Assembly (NCBI GenBank): GCA_963575745.1
Contig: CAUYUJ010014191.1
Span: 193,385 to 257,384 of the forward strand
DNA length: 64,000 nt
DNA from: Prorocentrum cordatum
Lineage: Eukaryota; Sar; Dinophyceae; Prorocentrales; Prorocentraceae
Direction of reading: 5' to 3'
Part shown: positions 54,804 to 64,000 of the stretch, piece by piece
How the letters are laid out: the number at the start of each line of letters is the position of its first letter
Position numbering within the stretch: the stretch's first letter is position 1
Made by a program: the position numbers and the translations under genes
The notes under the pieces: model-generated
Database searches by the model: none
What the model saw: the letters and a program-made list of their open reading frames with translations, nothing else
Told to the model about the DNA's origin: nothing

Positions 54804-55773
54804 GACTCTGTGGGATGAGGTTGCCCAGCTTATCCCGAAGATTGAGGATTTTAATGTTCAGCCCGCCTACTTCCTGGACCAAAACAATTTTGAGGACCTT
54901 ATGCTCGGCCGTAAGAAAAAAACGCTCCGGGGCCCGATGGTCTCCGGTATTCGTGTTGGCGTACCTCACCTGCATTTCAGATTTTCTATGATGCATACAC
55001 ACTCATATATCGCAATCGTAGTGCTGACATGCCAGTCAGCATGCGCGAGACGTTGCTCGCTTTTCTCCCGAAGGGTACGAGCCCGTCGGACTCGGTCTCA
55101 GAAGCCGTCCAGGCACCGGCGGCCACGCGCCCGCTGGCGCTCTCCGACACGGTTTGCAACTGCCTGTCGCTCGCCATGTGTGTGCCGTTTGCTTTGTTGC
55201 TTCTGTAACGGTCCTGGACAATCAGAAAGGTGGGATCCGCGGGAGGGATATGTTGAAAACACTGTGGAGGCAGAGGCTTGGGGGATGGAGCAATGGGGGA
55301 CTGGTAGTAAGCATGCAGCCGAGCTCCTGACCGATTTCTCGGCCGCGTTCCCGTCGGTCTTCATCAGGTGGATCGTTTTTGTTTAAACTCGTATGGGGTT
55401 CTCTGCTGCCATCAACGCGTTATTCCAGGAGTTTCATCGTGAAAATACGGGGTGGGATGGATCGTTCAAATTATGATCGAACGTGGAGTTCGACAAGGGG
55501 ACCCCTCTTCTATGATTTTTGTTGGCGTTGTGTACAAACCCGATTATGCGTTGGCTGATCTGGAAGAGCGGCCACTATGTACGCCGTGTGCTTGCTTACG
55601 TTGATGACTTGCTCATCATGATCCCTAACGTGCTTGTTGGGCTCCCTCGGGTACTAGCTCATTTTGCCTGTCTTGGGCCTATGGTTGGCCTTTATATGAA
55701 TTTCAGAAAATGCGCGGTTCTCTTGGTTGGGGATACGAAGCTGAACATGTTTACCGGCTTTGCGAGGATCTAG
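54804..55773 (+). pseudogene. Retrotransposon reverse transcriptase domain, frameshifted
   Basis: Joined across frames the segment reads LIPKIEDFNVQPAYFLDQNN, GPDGLRYSCW (near 54935), FLPKGTSPSDSV and TRPLALSDT. It then reads LLTDFSAAFPSV (RT motif A, 55324-55359), GVRQGDPSS (motif B, 55485-55511) and LAYVDDLLIM (motif C, 55591 onward). Motifs A, B and C are present and their Asp residues intact, but they lie in different frames with stops between. At least four indels are needed. Confidence 0.75.
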
Positions 55774-56785
55774 GTGAGCCCTACGCGTTTCTGTTGGTAG
55801 CCCACTTTTGCAAGTACCTTGGCATCCTCATTGGCCTCAAGGCTTATAAGCATGCTTGGAACGAGATCCTGCCTGCATTCGCTGCCAGATATCGTGCCAT
55901 TCGCCAGCAAGGTTTCGGTCCCCCTCTGTCTATCTCATCTTACCAATGTCTTGCATTCTCTAAGAGCTCCACTTCACACTGCAATGCGATTCTCCGTCAC
56001 CTGAGTGGTTGGTCGCGAGTGATCGTGCCATGCAGTTGTTGAAAGCCGCTCCGCGTCACAGCTTCTCCAAGCACATGCTCATGGGGCTTCGCAGTCTGGG
56101 CATTAGCATTGAGTTCCCGAACTCATCCGTCCTTGCCAGTGCCAGCCAGCTTCGGTTGCTCGCTAAGCGCCCTGCTTTGCAGCCAGCTCTCACTCGTCTG
56201 CAGGGGGTACGGTCTAGCGATGAAATGTGTATTGATCGTGGGATGATGGGGCGGTGGAAGCATGGGTTCCTCTCCTCCATCCTGCGGACAGCCACTGTGT
56301 ATGCATATGTCTTCACCCTGCTGCCGCACGATATCGACCGCAAGGGTATCCAGAAGTTTTTCTATAGGCAGCTGAAGCTTGCTATCCCGACCCCGTTCGA
56401 ACACTGCCCGCAGTCCGGTCTCTTGCAAAGGTTGCGTGCGTGGCGCCATGGTATCGCACCAGCATGCATTGAGCAGCTCATTAATTGTGCCAATTATGTT
56501 GTCAAACAATCACAAGCGTATATTGGTGTGTCTATATTGTGCATTGCATGTCGTGGCACGTGTATTTCTGCACGGTTTCATTGTGCACCTCGCGGTTGTG
56601 TATCCGGCTGTGCTCGACCAGCTTCGGGAGCTGACTTAAATGATTTGAAGCACTACAAGACTTGCCCGGGTTTCTACAATCTCTTGGTTCCTCATTTCGG
56701 TTCAGTCTTCGCAGACATCAATGGTGACTGGCTATCTGAGTTTACCCTTACTGCTCCTTCCCCCTCTCCTGCTGCGCTGCTTTGA
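55710..56785 (+). pseudogene. Retrotransposon C-terminal region with Cys/His motif
   Basis: The reading KYLGILIGLKAYKHAWNEIL (55815 on) shifts at about 56010 into MQLLKAAPRHSFSKHM and continues for 258 codons. It ends with CIACRGTCISARFH, a second Cys pair, LNDLKHYKTCPGF and a Pro/Ser tail. The C..C...H...H..C arrangement is a nucleic-acid-binding knuckle typical at the end of such elements. The last frame is intact over 770 bp, the longest undamaged piece. Confidence 0.6.
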
Positions 56786-56982
56786 TGTGCAAGTTGTTGC
56801 AACGCTTTTGTGCATGCGCGCACGAGTGCGCGGCTGGGCAGCGGAGCGACTGTCCAGCAAACGTGTCATGCCAGGTTCCGTCTTGCACTCGAGAAGGCAC
56901 CCCGCCATCCGAGCGGCCTGGAGCGATGTCAGATTAAGCCAAAACCAAAACGCTGGGGGGACCGGGCCCTGAGAAAGAAATT

Positions 56983-57038
56983 CATAATCATCACCATCAT
57001 CGTCATCATCAGCATCGTCATCATCAGCTGCGTCATCG

Positions 57039-57079
<41 letters not shown>

Positions 57080-57110
57080 GTCGTCGTCGTCGTCTTCCTC
57101 GTCGTCCCTG
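56983..57110 (-). repeat. (ATC)n then (GTC)n microsatellite, right of retroelement 2
   Basis: Plus-strand ATC triplets turning into GTCGTC. Same orientation as 52907-53230. Confidence 0.95.
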
Positions 57111-57113
57111 TCG

Positions 57114-57135
57114 TCCGTGGCCATTTTGGCGGTGG
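57114..57135 (+). other. Possible relic dinoflagellate spliced-leader sequence
   Basis: TCCGTGGCCATTTTGGCGGT and two more bases match 17 of 22 positions of the DinoSL sequence, including an uninterrupted GCCATTTTGGC. The first 17 positions have one mismatch. It could mark the 5' end of a retroposed mRNA; chance similarity inside a GC-rich frame is possible. Confidence 0.35.
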
Positions 57136-58390
57136 AAAGGGTGCCGTCTCGCTGGCAGGTCGGCCCTCGGACGGCGAGCGCGCGCCCTCGTGGGTTGCGC
57201 GATCCCGCTGCGGCGCCTGCGCTGGTACGCGTCGACCACGGGCGCGGCAGTGGCTGGCGTGCCATCGCAATCCGTCACGGGGTTTCCGTGGCGTCCGATG
57301 TTGGGTGAGGCTGCGGAATTCGGGCTGCTCCTGCAGGCGGGTACCGTTGGTGCAGGTTCGGAAGAGCGGGAGGTGGCGAAGGCGGCGCCGTTGGCCGGGG
57401 CGGCGACGGAGATCAGCCGATTAAGTATTGGGCGACCGCGCGCAGTTGCTGCAGGGGGCGGTTGCCGAGATGGTGGCATGCCTTGGCTGGGCGACGCTGG
57501 CGGCAAATTTGCGTGGCCTCCGCACTCGCGGGAAGAGACCTGCCGCAGGGCTCGTGCGACGCTGGCGGGACATGGACGCTGCGAGTGGCCTGCTTCGTCA
57601 TCCAGGCGATGTGGAGGTCACCCTCGCCAGTGTCCCTCGCCAGTGTTAAGTCCTGGCTGGCGGGCGGGGCGAAGATCAAGGTCGGCGTGGGCGCGTTCGT
57701 GCTGGAATTGTCGCAGGGTTTCGAGGAATACGGCATCGGCTCGGACTCCAGCGCGGTGGGCGAGCGTTGGGAGCCCGTCGACGTGTTCTTCGACTTCGTG
57801 GTGGCGGCGAAGCAGGCCCAGCGGCTCAGCTCATAGATGCCAGCGCCGAGGCCTGGCGGCTCCACCGTTTGTGCGCCGAGCCGCTGAATGAGTGCCCGGG
57901 TGGAGCATGAGCTGGTCTACGGGGAGGCCACGGGGAAGGCTGAAACGACTGTGGTGGAAGGCAACGGGCGGTGGGCTGACGACGCCGACGAGGGGTGCCG
58001 CATGGTCCCGCACTCCTTTCAGGAGTTCGCGCCATTTCCGAAGCTGAAGGCCGTGGGCGACTCGGGAGACGGCGGACGGGGTCGGGAAGGAGTGCTTGAA
58101 CGGGGGGATGCCCAACGGTTCGTCCTTCGAGCAGGGCGTAGACGTCACCAACGAGGACCCGCTAAAAAAAAACAGGGTGGCAAAGCCGGGGAGATGAGCG
58201 CAGGGAATGGCAGGGAGGCCGAGCTCGGGGTCAGGTCCGTCGAGGCGGACCTCGTGAAGAGGGCGGGCTGCCTCGTCGACGCGCTCGGACCCAGCGAGGA
58301 GCAGGTGGCTGCTCCTCGTGGAGGTGGCCAGCAACGAGGAGTGACAGTTCCTCGTCAACTGCCCCGAGAGGGAGCTGGGGAAAGGTAGCC
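57136..58390 (+). other. GC-rich open sequence, coding status unclear
   Basis: Plus frames are open from 57190 to 57891 and 57888 to 58388. The segment KVGVGAFVLELSQGFEEYGI followed by a short acidic stretch (57680-57800) looks like genuine protein, as does WYASTTGAAVAGVPSQSVTG near 57220, but they lie in different frames. No family is recognised. If the spliced-leader match is real, this could be a decayed retroposed gene. Confidence 0.3.
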
Positions 58391-59094
58391 CAAAACTTCA
58401 AGGGCCGCAGTTTTTGGTTTGGCCGAGCAGGGGTAGGCCCTGGTCGGGGTGAGCCGCTGCGGGAGGTTCGGGGTTACAGGCGGCCAGGATTAGTAGGTCG
58501 ACCCTGCCAGATCAAGGGTACCCTTGTGTCCTGTGTCTCGCGACTCATGCCTCCTGCATTTATGCGGCAACGTGGCCATCGGAAGGGTCTTGTGTCCTCT
58601 GTACAATCCTGCCCAATCGAGTCCGACTGTACCCTTGGAGACGCTCCCGAGGCGGCGGTGCCCTGGCCCAACGCTGGCCGCCGGCGTGCCGAGAGGAGGC
58701 AGAAGCCACGCGCGGGCGCGGGTGAGCTGGGCGGCCGCGGCGCGTGCGCCGTCGAGCGCCTGCCGAGAGGCTGACGTGCCAGGCCGCCTCTCGGCCCCTT
58801 CTGCATCGTCTGCATCGTCTTCCTCGTTGTCGCCGTCGTCCTCGTCATCGTCCTCTTCCTCGTCCTCGTCGTCCTCGTCCTCGTTTAGCGCTAGTCCTTG
58901 TCCTCGTGCTTCTCCTCCTCCTTCTCCTCCTTATCCTCCTCCTCCTCCTGATGCCCGATCCCTGATACTACCTGGTGCCCTCTTGTCGTGTTGGCCCGAG
59001 GCTGGGGCGCTCTGGAAGGCCCCGCTGGTGCGGGGCACCCTGGGCCACTCCGAGGGTGGCCGGGGGTTCGGCTGGGCGGCCTGGGGGCATTCAG
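58391..59094. other. Unique sequence with a TCC/TCG tract
   Basis: No gene is recognised. CGTCCTCGT and TCCTCC triplets fill 58790-58955. Confidence 0.5.
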
Positions 59095-59465
59095 TACAGC
59101 GCTTCGTGGCCCCATATGGGGGTTCCACCGAAGTCCCCAGTGGCGATGTTTGCCTGCGCTTCCCCCACCCAGCACAGCGCTTCGTGGCCCCACAGGCAGC
59201 TCCACCGAAGACTCCAGTGGCGGCGTTCGCATGCGCTCCCCCCACCCAATACAACGTTCCGTGGTCCCACAGGGAGCTCCACCGCAGGCCTCAGCGGCGG
59301 TGTTCGCATGCATCTCCCCCACCCAGTGCAACGCTTCGTGGCCCCATTGGGAGCTCCACCAAAGGCCCCAGTGGCGGGGTTCACTTGCGTCCCCCTCTCT
59401 CAGTACAGCGCTTCGTGGCCCCATAGGAAGCTCCACTGAAGGACCCAGTGGCGACGTTCGCATGG
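59095..59465 (+). repeat. Diverged satellite-B array, about 80-bp unit, 5 copies
   Basis: GCTTCGTGGCCCCATAGGAA, GCTCCACCGAAGGCCCCAGT and CCCCCACCCAGTACAGC phrases match satellite B of 11085-13665. The unit is shorter because the CGCATGCGTC region differs. Confidence 0.88.
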
Positions 59466-59469
59466 GGAT

Positions 59470-59870
59470 CGTCGCTTCCGAGGCGCGGAAACAAGTAGAG
59501 GAGGGGGGCTTCCAGCAGGGGAGGTCCAAAGATCAGGGGGTGTTAGCTAAGCCCCCAGCTCCCCCCTCCTTTGGGAGAGGGAGGGGAATGGGGGTAGCTT
59601 CCAGAGCGCCAAAGGAGGGGGGGGGTAGCTTCCGAGGGGCGGAACAAAAGGGGGGGGGGTCGGGCAGGGGAGGGTCCAAGGGGAGGGGGGGAGCCCTTTG
59701 GGGGAACGGGGGGGGGCTTCCTGGGCGCCAGAGGATGGGGAATGGGGGGGGGTAGCTTCCAGAGCGCCAAAGCAGGGGGGGGGGATAGCGTCCGAGGGGC
59801 AGAAAAGAAGAGGGGGCGATCTTCCGGCAGGGAAGGGCTCAAGGGGGAGGGGGTAGCCAAAGCCCCCCAC
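59470..59870 (+). repeat. G-rich repeat of about 60 bp
   Basis: TAGCTTCCAGAGCGCCAAAG and GGGGGGG runs recur about five times; variants read TAGCTTCCGAGGGGCGGAAC. No gene. Confidence 0.85.
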
Positions 59871-60013
59871 CTGGCACGTTCCCTGGCGCGTCCCTTAGGA
59901 CGCTCCGCGGCGCGTCCCCTTGGCACGTTCGCCTGGCATGGCCCAGTTACTGATGCGATTCTTCACGCTTCGCGTATCCCCAAGCCCCCTGGCTCAAGCC
60001 ATCCCGGCTCGAG
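59871..60013. other. Upstream region of the KH-gene locus
   Basis: It contains repeated CTGGC(A/G)CGTTCCC/GGCGCGTCCC phrases and the dispersed CACGCTTCGCGTATCCCC motif also found upstream of the LHC pseudogene. No promoter element is recognised; dinoflagellate promoters are poorly defined. Confidence 0.4.
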
Positions 60014-60148
60014 GTGGCTTGCGCAGCCGGCCGGCGACGCCCCCTGCCCCCGGGAGCCCTCTCCTCTCAGCGTCTCGGGGCCTCCTCGCCGCGGCAGTTG
60101 GCGGCCCCCTGGCGCTCGCGGCTGCTGCTGGTGCCGTGCGGTCGCCTG

Positions 60149-60936
60149 ATGTCCTCCGGGGACTCCAGGTTGGCCGATGGCACGCTTGAGCGCTGGCTCA
60201 CGGACCGGGGGCTCGGAGCATTGCTGGATAGCTTCCGCCTCCTCGGGATCCAGTCCACCGAAGACCTGGTCTCGCACGTCATTGGACGATCTATCGGGCA
60301 GCGCCGCCGTCTGGTTCGCGATCTTCCAATTCCAGCTGACGTTGCAACTCGACTTCATGCCGCACTGGACGAGCTTGAGCTGTCAGCGAGCACTCTTGAA
60401 ATTCTTCGACGAGCGCGAGAGTACCCACCAGGTATAGCCCCAGGAGATCTACCTGACCCGCCTCCACCTCTACCAGAAGGCCTCGAACGACGTTTGCACA
60501 GGAGGGAGGCGTTCCGACAGTACCGTAACCAACCTAACATGATCACTCAAGTTTCGATGGAGCAGACCGATCGGCTGAGGTGTCTGTGGGGATGTGGACA
60601 TGCGTGCACCTCTGATTGTTCTTTCTTTCCTGACGGAAGGGCTCATTTCTGCAAGGTCCAGTGTCTACACGCTCCATTTCACGACGGAATTCACCACTGC
60701 GACGTACACGTTCCAGTACCTCGGGGACCGAAGTTGGTGGATCCTGCCACCCGCAGGCGCCCGCGAGAAGACGACGGAGAGCCGGAGCAGGGTGGTGGCG
60801 GCGCCTGTGGCCCTTCGGACCCAGCTGCGAAGCAGGAGGGGAGGAAGAGGAAGAATAAGCCTAACCCTAAACGACGACTTCTTCAGCAGCAGGCTGGCTG
60901 GTTCAACTCTCCACTACCTACCTGCAGGAACAACAG
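60149..60936 (+). CDS. SAM-like and Cys-rich N-terminal exon of a putative RNA-binding protein
   Basis: The frame is open from an ATG at 60014; the ATG at 60149 (MSSGDSRLADGTLERWLTD) is preferred because the earlier part is Pro/Arg low-complexity. The first 65 residues look like a small helical SAM-type domain (LERWLTDRGLGALLDSFRLL, GIQSTEDLV). A compact Cys/His block follows (CLWGCGHACTSDCSFF, HFCKVQCLHAPF, HHCDVH), probably binding zinc. It then becomes a basic KRKNKPNPKRR stretch. A plausible donor GTTTGTCACC follows 60936. Tandemly repeated GGGATGTCC(C/T)T sequence after it (61036-61135) looks intronic. Whether it splices to the downstream exons is inferred from order and strand only. Confidence 0.5.
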
Positions 60937-61212
60937 GTTTGTCACCGGCGAGTCGGCGGGCTGCGCACCTCGAGTCGACGACGCCCGGATGTTCCTCGCG
61001 GGCTCCAGGCTGTCCCCGGCCTCGGTGGACGCCCCGGGATGTCCTTTGTGGACTCCTGGCTGTCCCTGGCTTCCGGCCATTCTGGAATCGCCGGGATGTC
61101 CCTCGTGGATTCCTGGGTGTCCTTGGCCTTCCACCTCATCTTCAAGCACTGCTACTTCGTCCACGCATTGTGCTGCCATTGCGGCGGGAGCGGTACCGCA
61201 TGCTTGCGTCAG

Positions 61213-63104
61213 GTGTTCAATCGCCGTCGTGTCGCTGGGTGCCTCCGGGGGCCGTCCTGCGTGGCTTTGCAGGGGCAGGCGGTTTGCCGAAGACTCCCTC
61301 GAGTCAGGACGCTAGTGATGGGCACGTCAGAAGCAGGACCTCCCCCTCTGCCATCCTTCAGACAGAGACGGGGCCTCTAGCCTCCGGCAGTGGAGAGAGC
61401 GATCCTTCTCAGCAGAGTCCTCATCACCCCTCTGGCCAAGCGGAGACAGCAGAGAAACGACCTCCCCCTGGACAGGGAAACAGCAGTGACCAGACGGGCG
61501 CGCCGCTACTGACAGCTGTTGCCCGTGCCAGTGCAGTCCCTACGAAGCCGCTGCGCACGACGCGCCGACCACAGCGAATCCCTGCGCAACAGCTCGGGTT
61601 TACTTACGAAAACGTTTTTGGGAGTTTTGCAAGGGAGATCGGTGCCACTTGGATGCTCTTGGATGAGCCGTATCTTTCGAAGGCGTAACAACGTGACGAT
61701 GCAGCTCATTGGTTTGGTTTTGTTGTCTCAGTACCTTCTGTGCGGCAGGTGTATGTCCTCACCAACCACGCCGCGGACCAGGGTTCCCTAAACCGGTATA
61801 GGACGGAGCTCGCGCAGCACCAGGTCCAGATGCAGTTCGAGGCTGTCGAGGACGCGAGAGACTTAGATGAGGCAGACGCGTTGCAATTGACCCAGGGCAA
61901 GCCACATGCGCGCGAATTTCGCATAGGCAATGCGTTGGGTTACTGGCTTATCCAGCTGGGTGATGGGATCCATTGGTTTTCAAATCGACAAGGCCATCTT
62001 CCCTTGGCATGTTTGGACGACTTGGCCACTCGCCGCGCGATCGGCACGCTGAACGTGGCCGTGTGGGTGGACGACCCAACTATGCACAGCAAGCTCGATG
62101 TGGCGATGACAGCAAGGGTTGCGCCCGATAGCCAGGCGGCGGAAGAAATTTCGGGGACTCGCCTCCGAAAGCTCCTCCGACAACTACGGAACATCGAAGC
62201 GCAGCCGCATCGTGACTTGGGCCCGCAACAGAAGCGGAAGCTGCTGCGACGCCCTTCTTTGGAAGTGGCTCGTGCCAAACAGCGTGGCCGACTGCGGCCA
62301 CGCAGCCAGCCCCCAGGCATTGGTGGACAGAGGTTGCTGTCGAATGAGCCGGAGGCGGGGCGCTCGACGCAGGTGCCTTTGGTCCTGCAGGTCCCGCCCA
62401 GAGATGTCGGCCGGATCATCGGCGTGGACGGGGCCAACATTCAGGCTTTCGAGAAGGCTTCGGGCACGAGGATTGCGGTGAAGATTCCTGCAGCCTCGTC
62501 TTGCACTCCGTTGCCTGCCGAGGTTCGCATCCAGGGGGAGGGAATGGCGGTGCGCAAAGCGTGCGCCATGCTTGCAGTAGTGGTCAACGGCGCAAGCCCC
62601 GACGACGCCTTATCCTTGGCCTTGTCCTTGGGCAGCGCGGACCCGGAAACCGATCGAGCTCCCGCGGCCATTCCGGCCCGGCAGCAAGGTGCCGCTCGAG
62701 GCTTGCGCCTCGACCCGGCTTTCGGCCTCGCACCGGGCGAACCAACGGGAAGGGAAAAGTTGGTATCTGACGGTGTTAGGTTTGTCTACTTGCCCGTTGG
62801 CAGCGGATCGGTCAGCGAATATCTCTTTCTCTGCAGAGTACCCGGCTGCCAGGCTTGGACCACTTGGTCCACTGATGCTATTGGCTCCGACTTCGTTTGG
62901 GATATCGTAGACGCGGCGTCCTTGGCGAATATGGACGACGTCAGGCTTCTACCTGACGCAGCTCCTCACTCAAGCTTCGACGGTGCCAACATAGTGGTGG
63001 AGAGAGACATCGGTAACGGCGACATCAAGTGGATATGCAATGGGCCCGCAGATGACTACGATGATTGGACACTTTTGGGGGCCCTCCCGGGAAAAGACGG
63101 ATAG
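61213..63104 (+). CDS. MIT_C-like plus KH-domain protein with one in-frame TAA
   Basis: After a disordered Ser/Gln/Pro-rich stretch the frame reads FTYENVFGSFAREIG, LLDEPYLSKA, a TAA at 61686-61688, then QRDDAAHWFGFVVSVPSV. It continues VYVLTNHAADQGS, HAREFRIGNALGYWLIQLG and GIHWFSNR. This order fits the C-terminal phospholipase-D-like domain of MITD1 proteins, in which Tyr-Gln follows the DPYI-type motif. The TAA sits at that Tyr codon. A KH RNA-binding domain follows (VPLVLQVPPRDVGRIIGVDG, then ANIQAFEKASGTRI), with a GxxG loop as GVDG. The C-terminal 130 residues (FLCRVPGCQAWTTWS, GDIKWICNGP) are unrecognised. Frame and composition are uniform on both sides of the stop. RNA binding, possibly membrane-linked, is the inferred role. 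Confidence 0.6.
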
Positions 63105-63873
63105 ATTGGCTGCTGCTGCAGCGTCGCTCGCTGCCCCTGCCGACGGCGCGGTCCTCGACGCCGTTCGAGCGGCAAACCTTCGACGATCGCGCATGGCCGC
63201 CTCTGTCGCCGTCGGCCGTGGAGAGGGTTGCCTGCCGCGCGGGGCTTCCTGCCGCGAACGGTGCAGCACCGCGACCCCTGACCCAATTCCAGCTCCAGGA
63301 CCTCGCCGGCATGGGCGTGGGCGCAGTCCGAGCCAGGCGCCCAGCGTCGACAACAGCGACGGCGGTTCCCCAGCGAGGCGCGGGCGACCTTCCAGTGTCT
63401 CCAGGATGCCGGGGACTTCCGCGCGAGGTGCTTCCCGAAGCAACGAGCCACCTGCGAACGATAGTCTACTTGGTCGGGTCGATGCCTACCTGCTCGACTC
63501 GGACAATGGTGGTGCACATCTTTCGGTCGTCGGAGGTCTGTTCGGGCTCAAGAAGACGCTCTTCAAGATGTGCTATCAGGTAGACGACGTCTCGCATCGG
63601 GATGCGTTTGTCCACTCTCCGCCAGGTCTCGGAGCGCCTCGCCTTTACCTACGAGTACCCGTCGGTGAAGAGTGTCAGGTCGGGGACGTCTGCAAGGAGT
63701 ACGGCGGCTTTCACAAGGCGGTGCTGCTAGCGAGGCGGCCCGGCAACTCCCGCAGGGCCGCCATTGTGGAGTTCGACGGCAAGCTGTCAGCACGGCGAGC
63801 GCTGGCGAGCCCGACGAGTGCCAAGCCGGCCTGGGCGGTCCGACATGCACGGAGCACGACCTCTGAGGCATGA
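63105..63873 (+). CDS. Downstream exon(s): winged-helix-like and RRM-like domain
   Basis: The frame ending at 63873 reads LLGRVDAYLLDSDNGGAHLS and then VVGGLFGLKKTLF, resembling a small helical winged-helix-type module. It continues RLYLRVPVGEECQVGDVCKE and RRAAIVEFDGKLSARRAL. The last part has the spacing of an RRM with RNP2 (LYLRVP) and RNP1-like (RAAIVEF) strands. Between 63105 and about 63440 two frames are open, and the alternative frame (RSSTPFERQTFDDRAWPPLS, LTQFQLQDLAGMGVG) also looks coding, so a splice or frameshift is likely here. It may be part of the KH gene or a separate gene just behind it. Confidence 0.45.
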
Positions 63874-63875
63874 GG

Positions 63876-64000
63876 TTTCCTATTTTATCTCGGCGCCCGG
63901 AGTTCCCTGTGGATCCAGGCCGACGCCTCTCCGCCTCCTCCCGTGCGTTGGGGGGGCCTCCAGCCATGTGTATCAGGCAGCGTAGCATCTGCGTCAGCAG
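63876..64000 (+). other. 3' flank, nothing recognised
   Basis: Short sequence after the last stop; it may be 3' UTR or intron. The window ends here. Confidence 0.4.

Larger units (their letters stand above)
53231..56982 (+). mobile_element. Non-LTR retrotransposon, lineage 2 (near full length, decayed)
   Basis: Order of parts: a Ser-rich leader, an APE-type endonuclease, an RT with recognisable motifs, a long C-terminal region and a Cys/His motif. ATC microsatellite lies on both sides in the same orientation (53085-53230 and 56983-57075), suggesting insertion into a triplet array. No poly(A) tail is seen. Confidence 0.7.

Overview
This window reads as dinoflagellate nuclear DNA. Long repeat deserts separate sparse, GC-rich, often broken genes. 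Several protein families are ones I know as multicopy in dinoflagellates. There is a degenerate light-harvesting polyprotein gene, dinoflagellate-type non-LTR retroelements, and one partial match to the dinoflagellate spliced-leader sequence. No rRNA, tRNA or CRISPR was seen. The genus cannot be fixed; Prorocentrum-like or Symbiodiniaceae-like are both possible. LAYOUT. 1-459: a minisatellite and a 72-73 bp satellite (A). 460-10402: the most interesting block, a probable mobile element of about 9.9 kb bounded by 45-bp inverted repeats (41/45 identical). All of its genes lie on the minus strand: a two-exon 304-residue protein, a KRPAA-type basic/acidic protein, a Cys-rich protein, a coiled-coil protein, a Lys-rich nuclear-type protein and a transposase-like protein. 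Fifteen short CCCC-loop-GGGG hairpins lie between its exons and were noticed nowhere else in the window. 10403-19700: a 90-bp satellite (B), a structured 190-bp MITE or introner-like element, a foldback element and 2.5 kb of GAT microsatellite. 19800-21165: a two-unit light-harvesting complex (LHC) polyprotein pseudogene with frameshifts. 21170-37130: GC-rich duplicated sequence, a second 90-bp satellite (C), a 131-bp satellite with a hairpin in each unit (D), minisatellites and 4.3 kb of GAT repeats. 37130-49260: an 83-bp satellite (E), a second copy of the 190-bp element, TATAGCCC repeats, an inverted array of satellite A and a G-rich satellite (F). 49260-57110: two unrelated degenerate non-LTR retrotransposons, both lying between blocks of GAT/ATC microsatellite. 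57110-59960: unresolved open GC-rich sequence, a relic spliced-leader-like site and a diverged satellite-B array. 60014-63873: the best cellular gene locus, on the plus strand, with a Cys-rich module, an MITD1-C-like domain, a KH RNA-binding domain and a downstream winged-helix/RRM-like exon. One in-frame TAA falls exactly where the MIT_C family has a conserved tyrosine. HOW IT FITS. The window is shaped by tandem amplification and at least four classes of mobile DNA. Most protein-coding remnants are frameshifted. The only locus that may serve the cell is the KH gene, whose domains suggest RNA handling. Splice sites are proposed only where exon frames agree. All family calls come from reading motifs, not from database searches.
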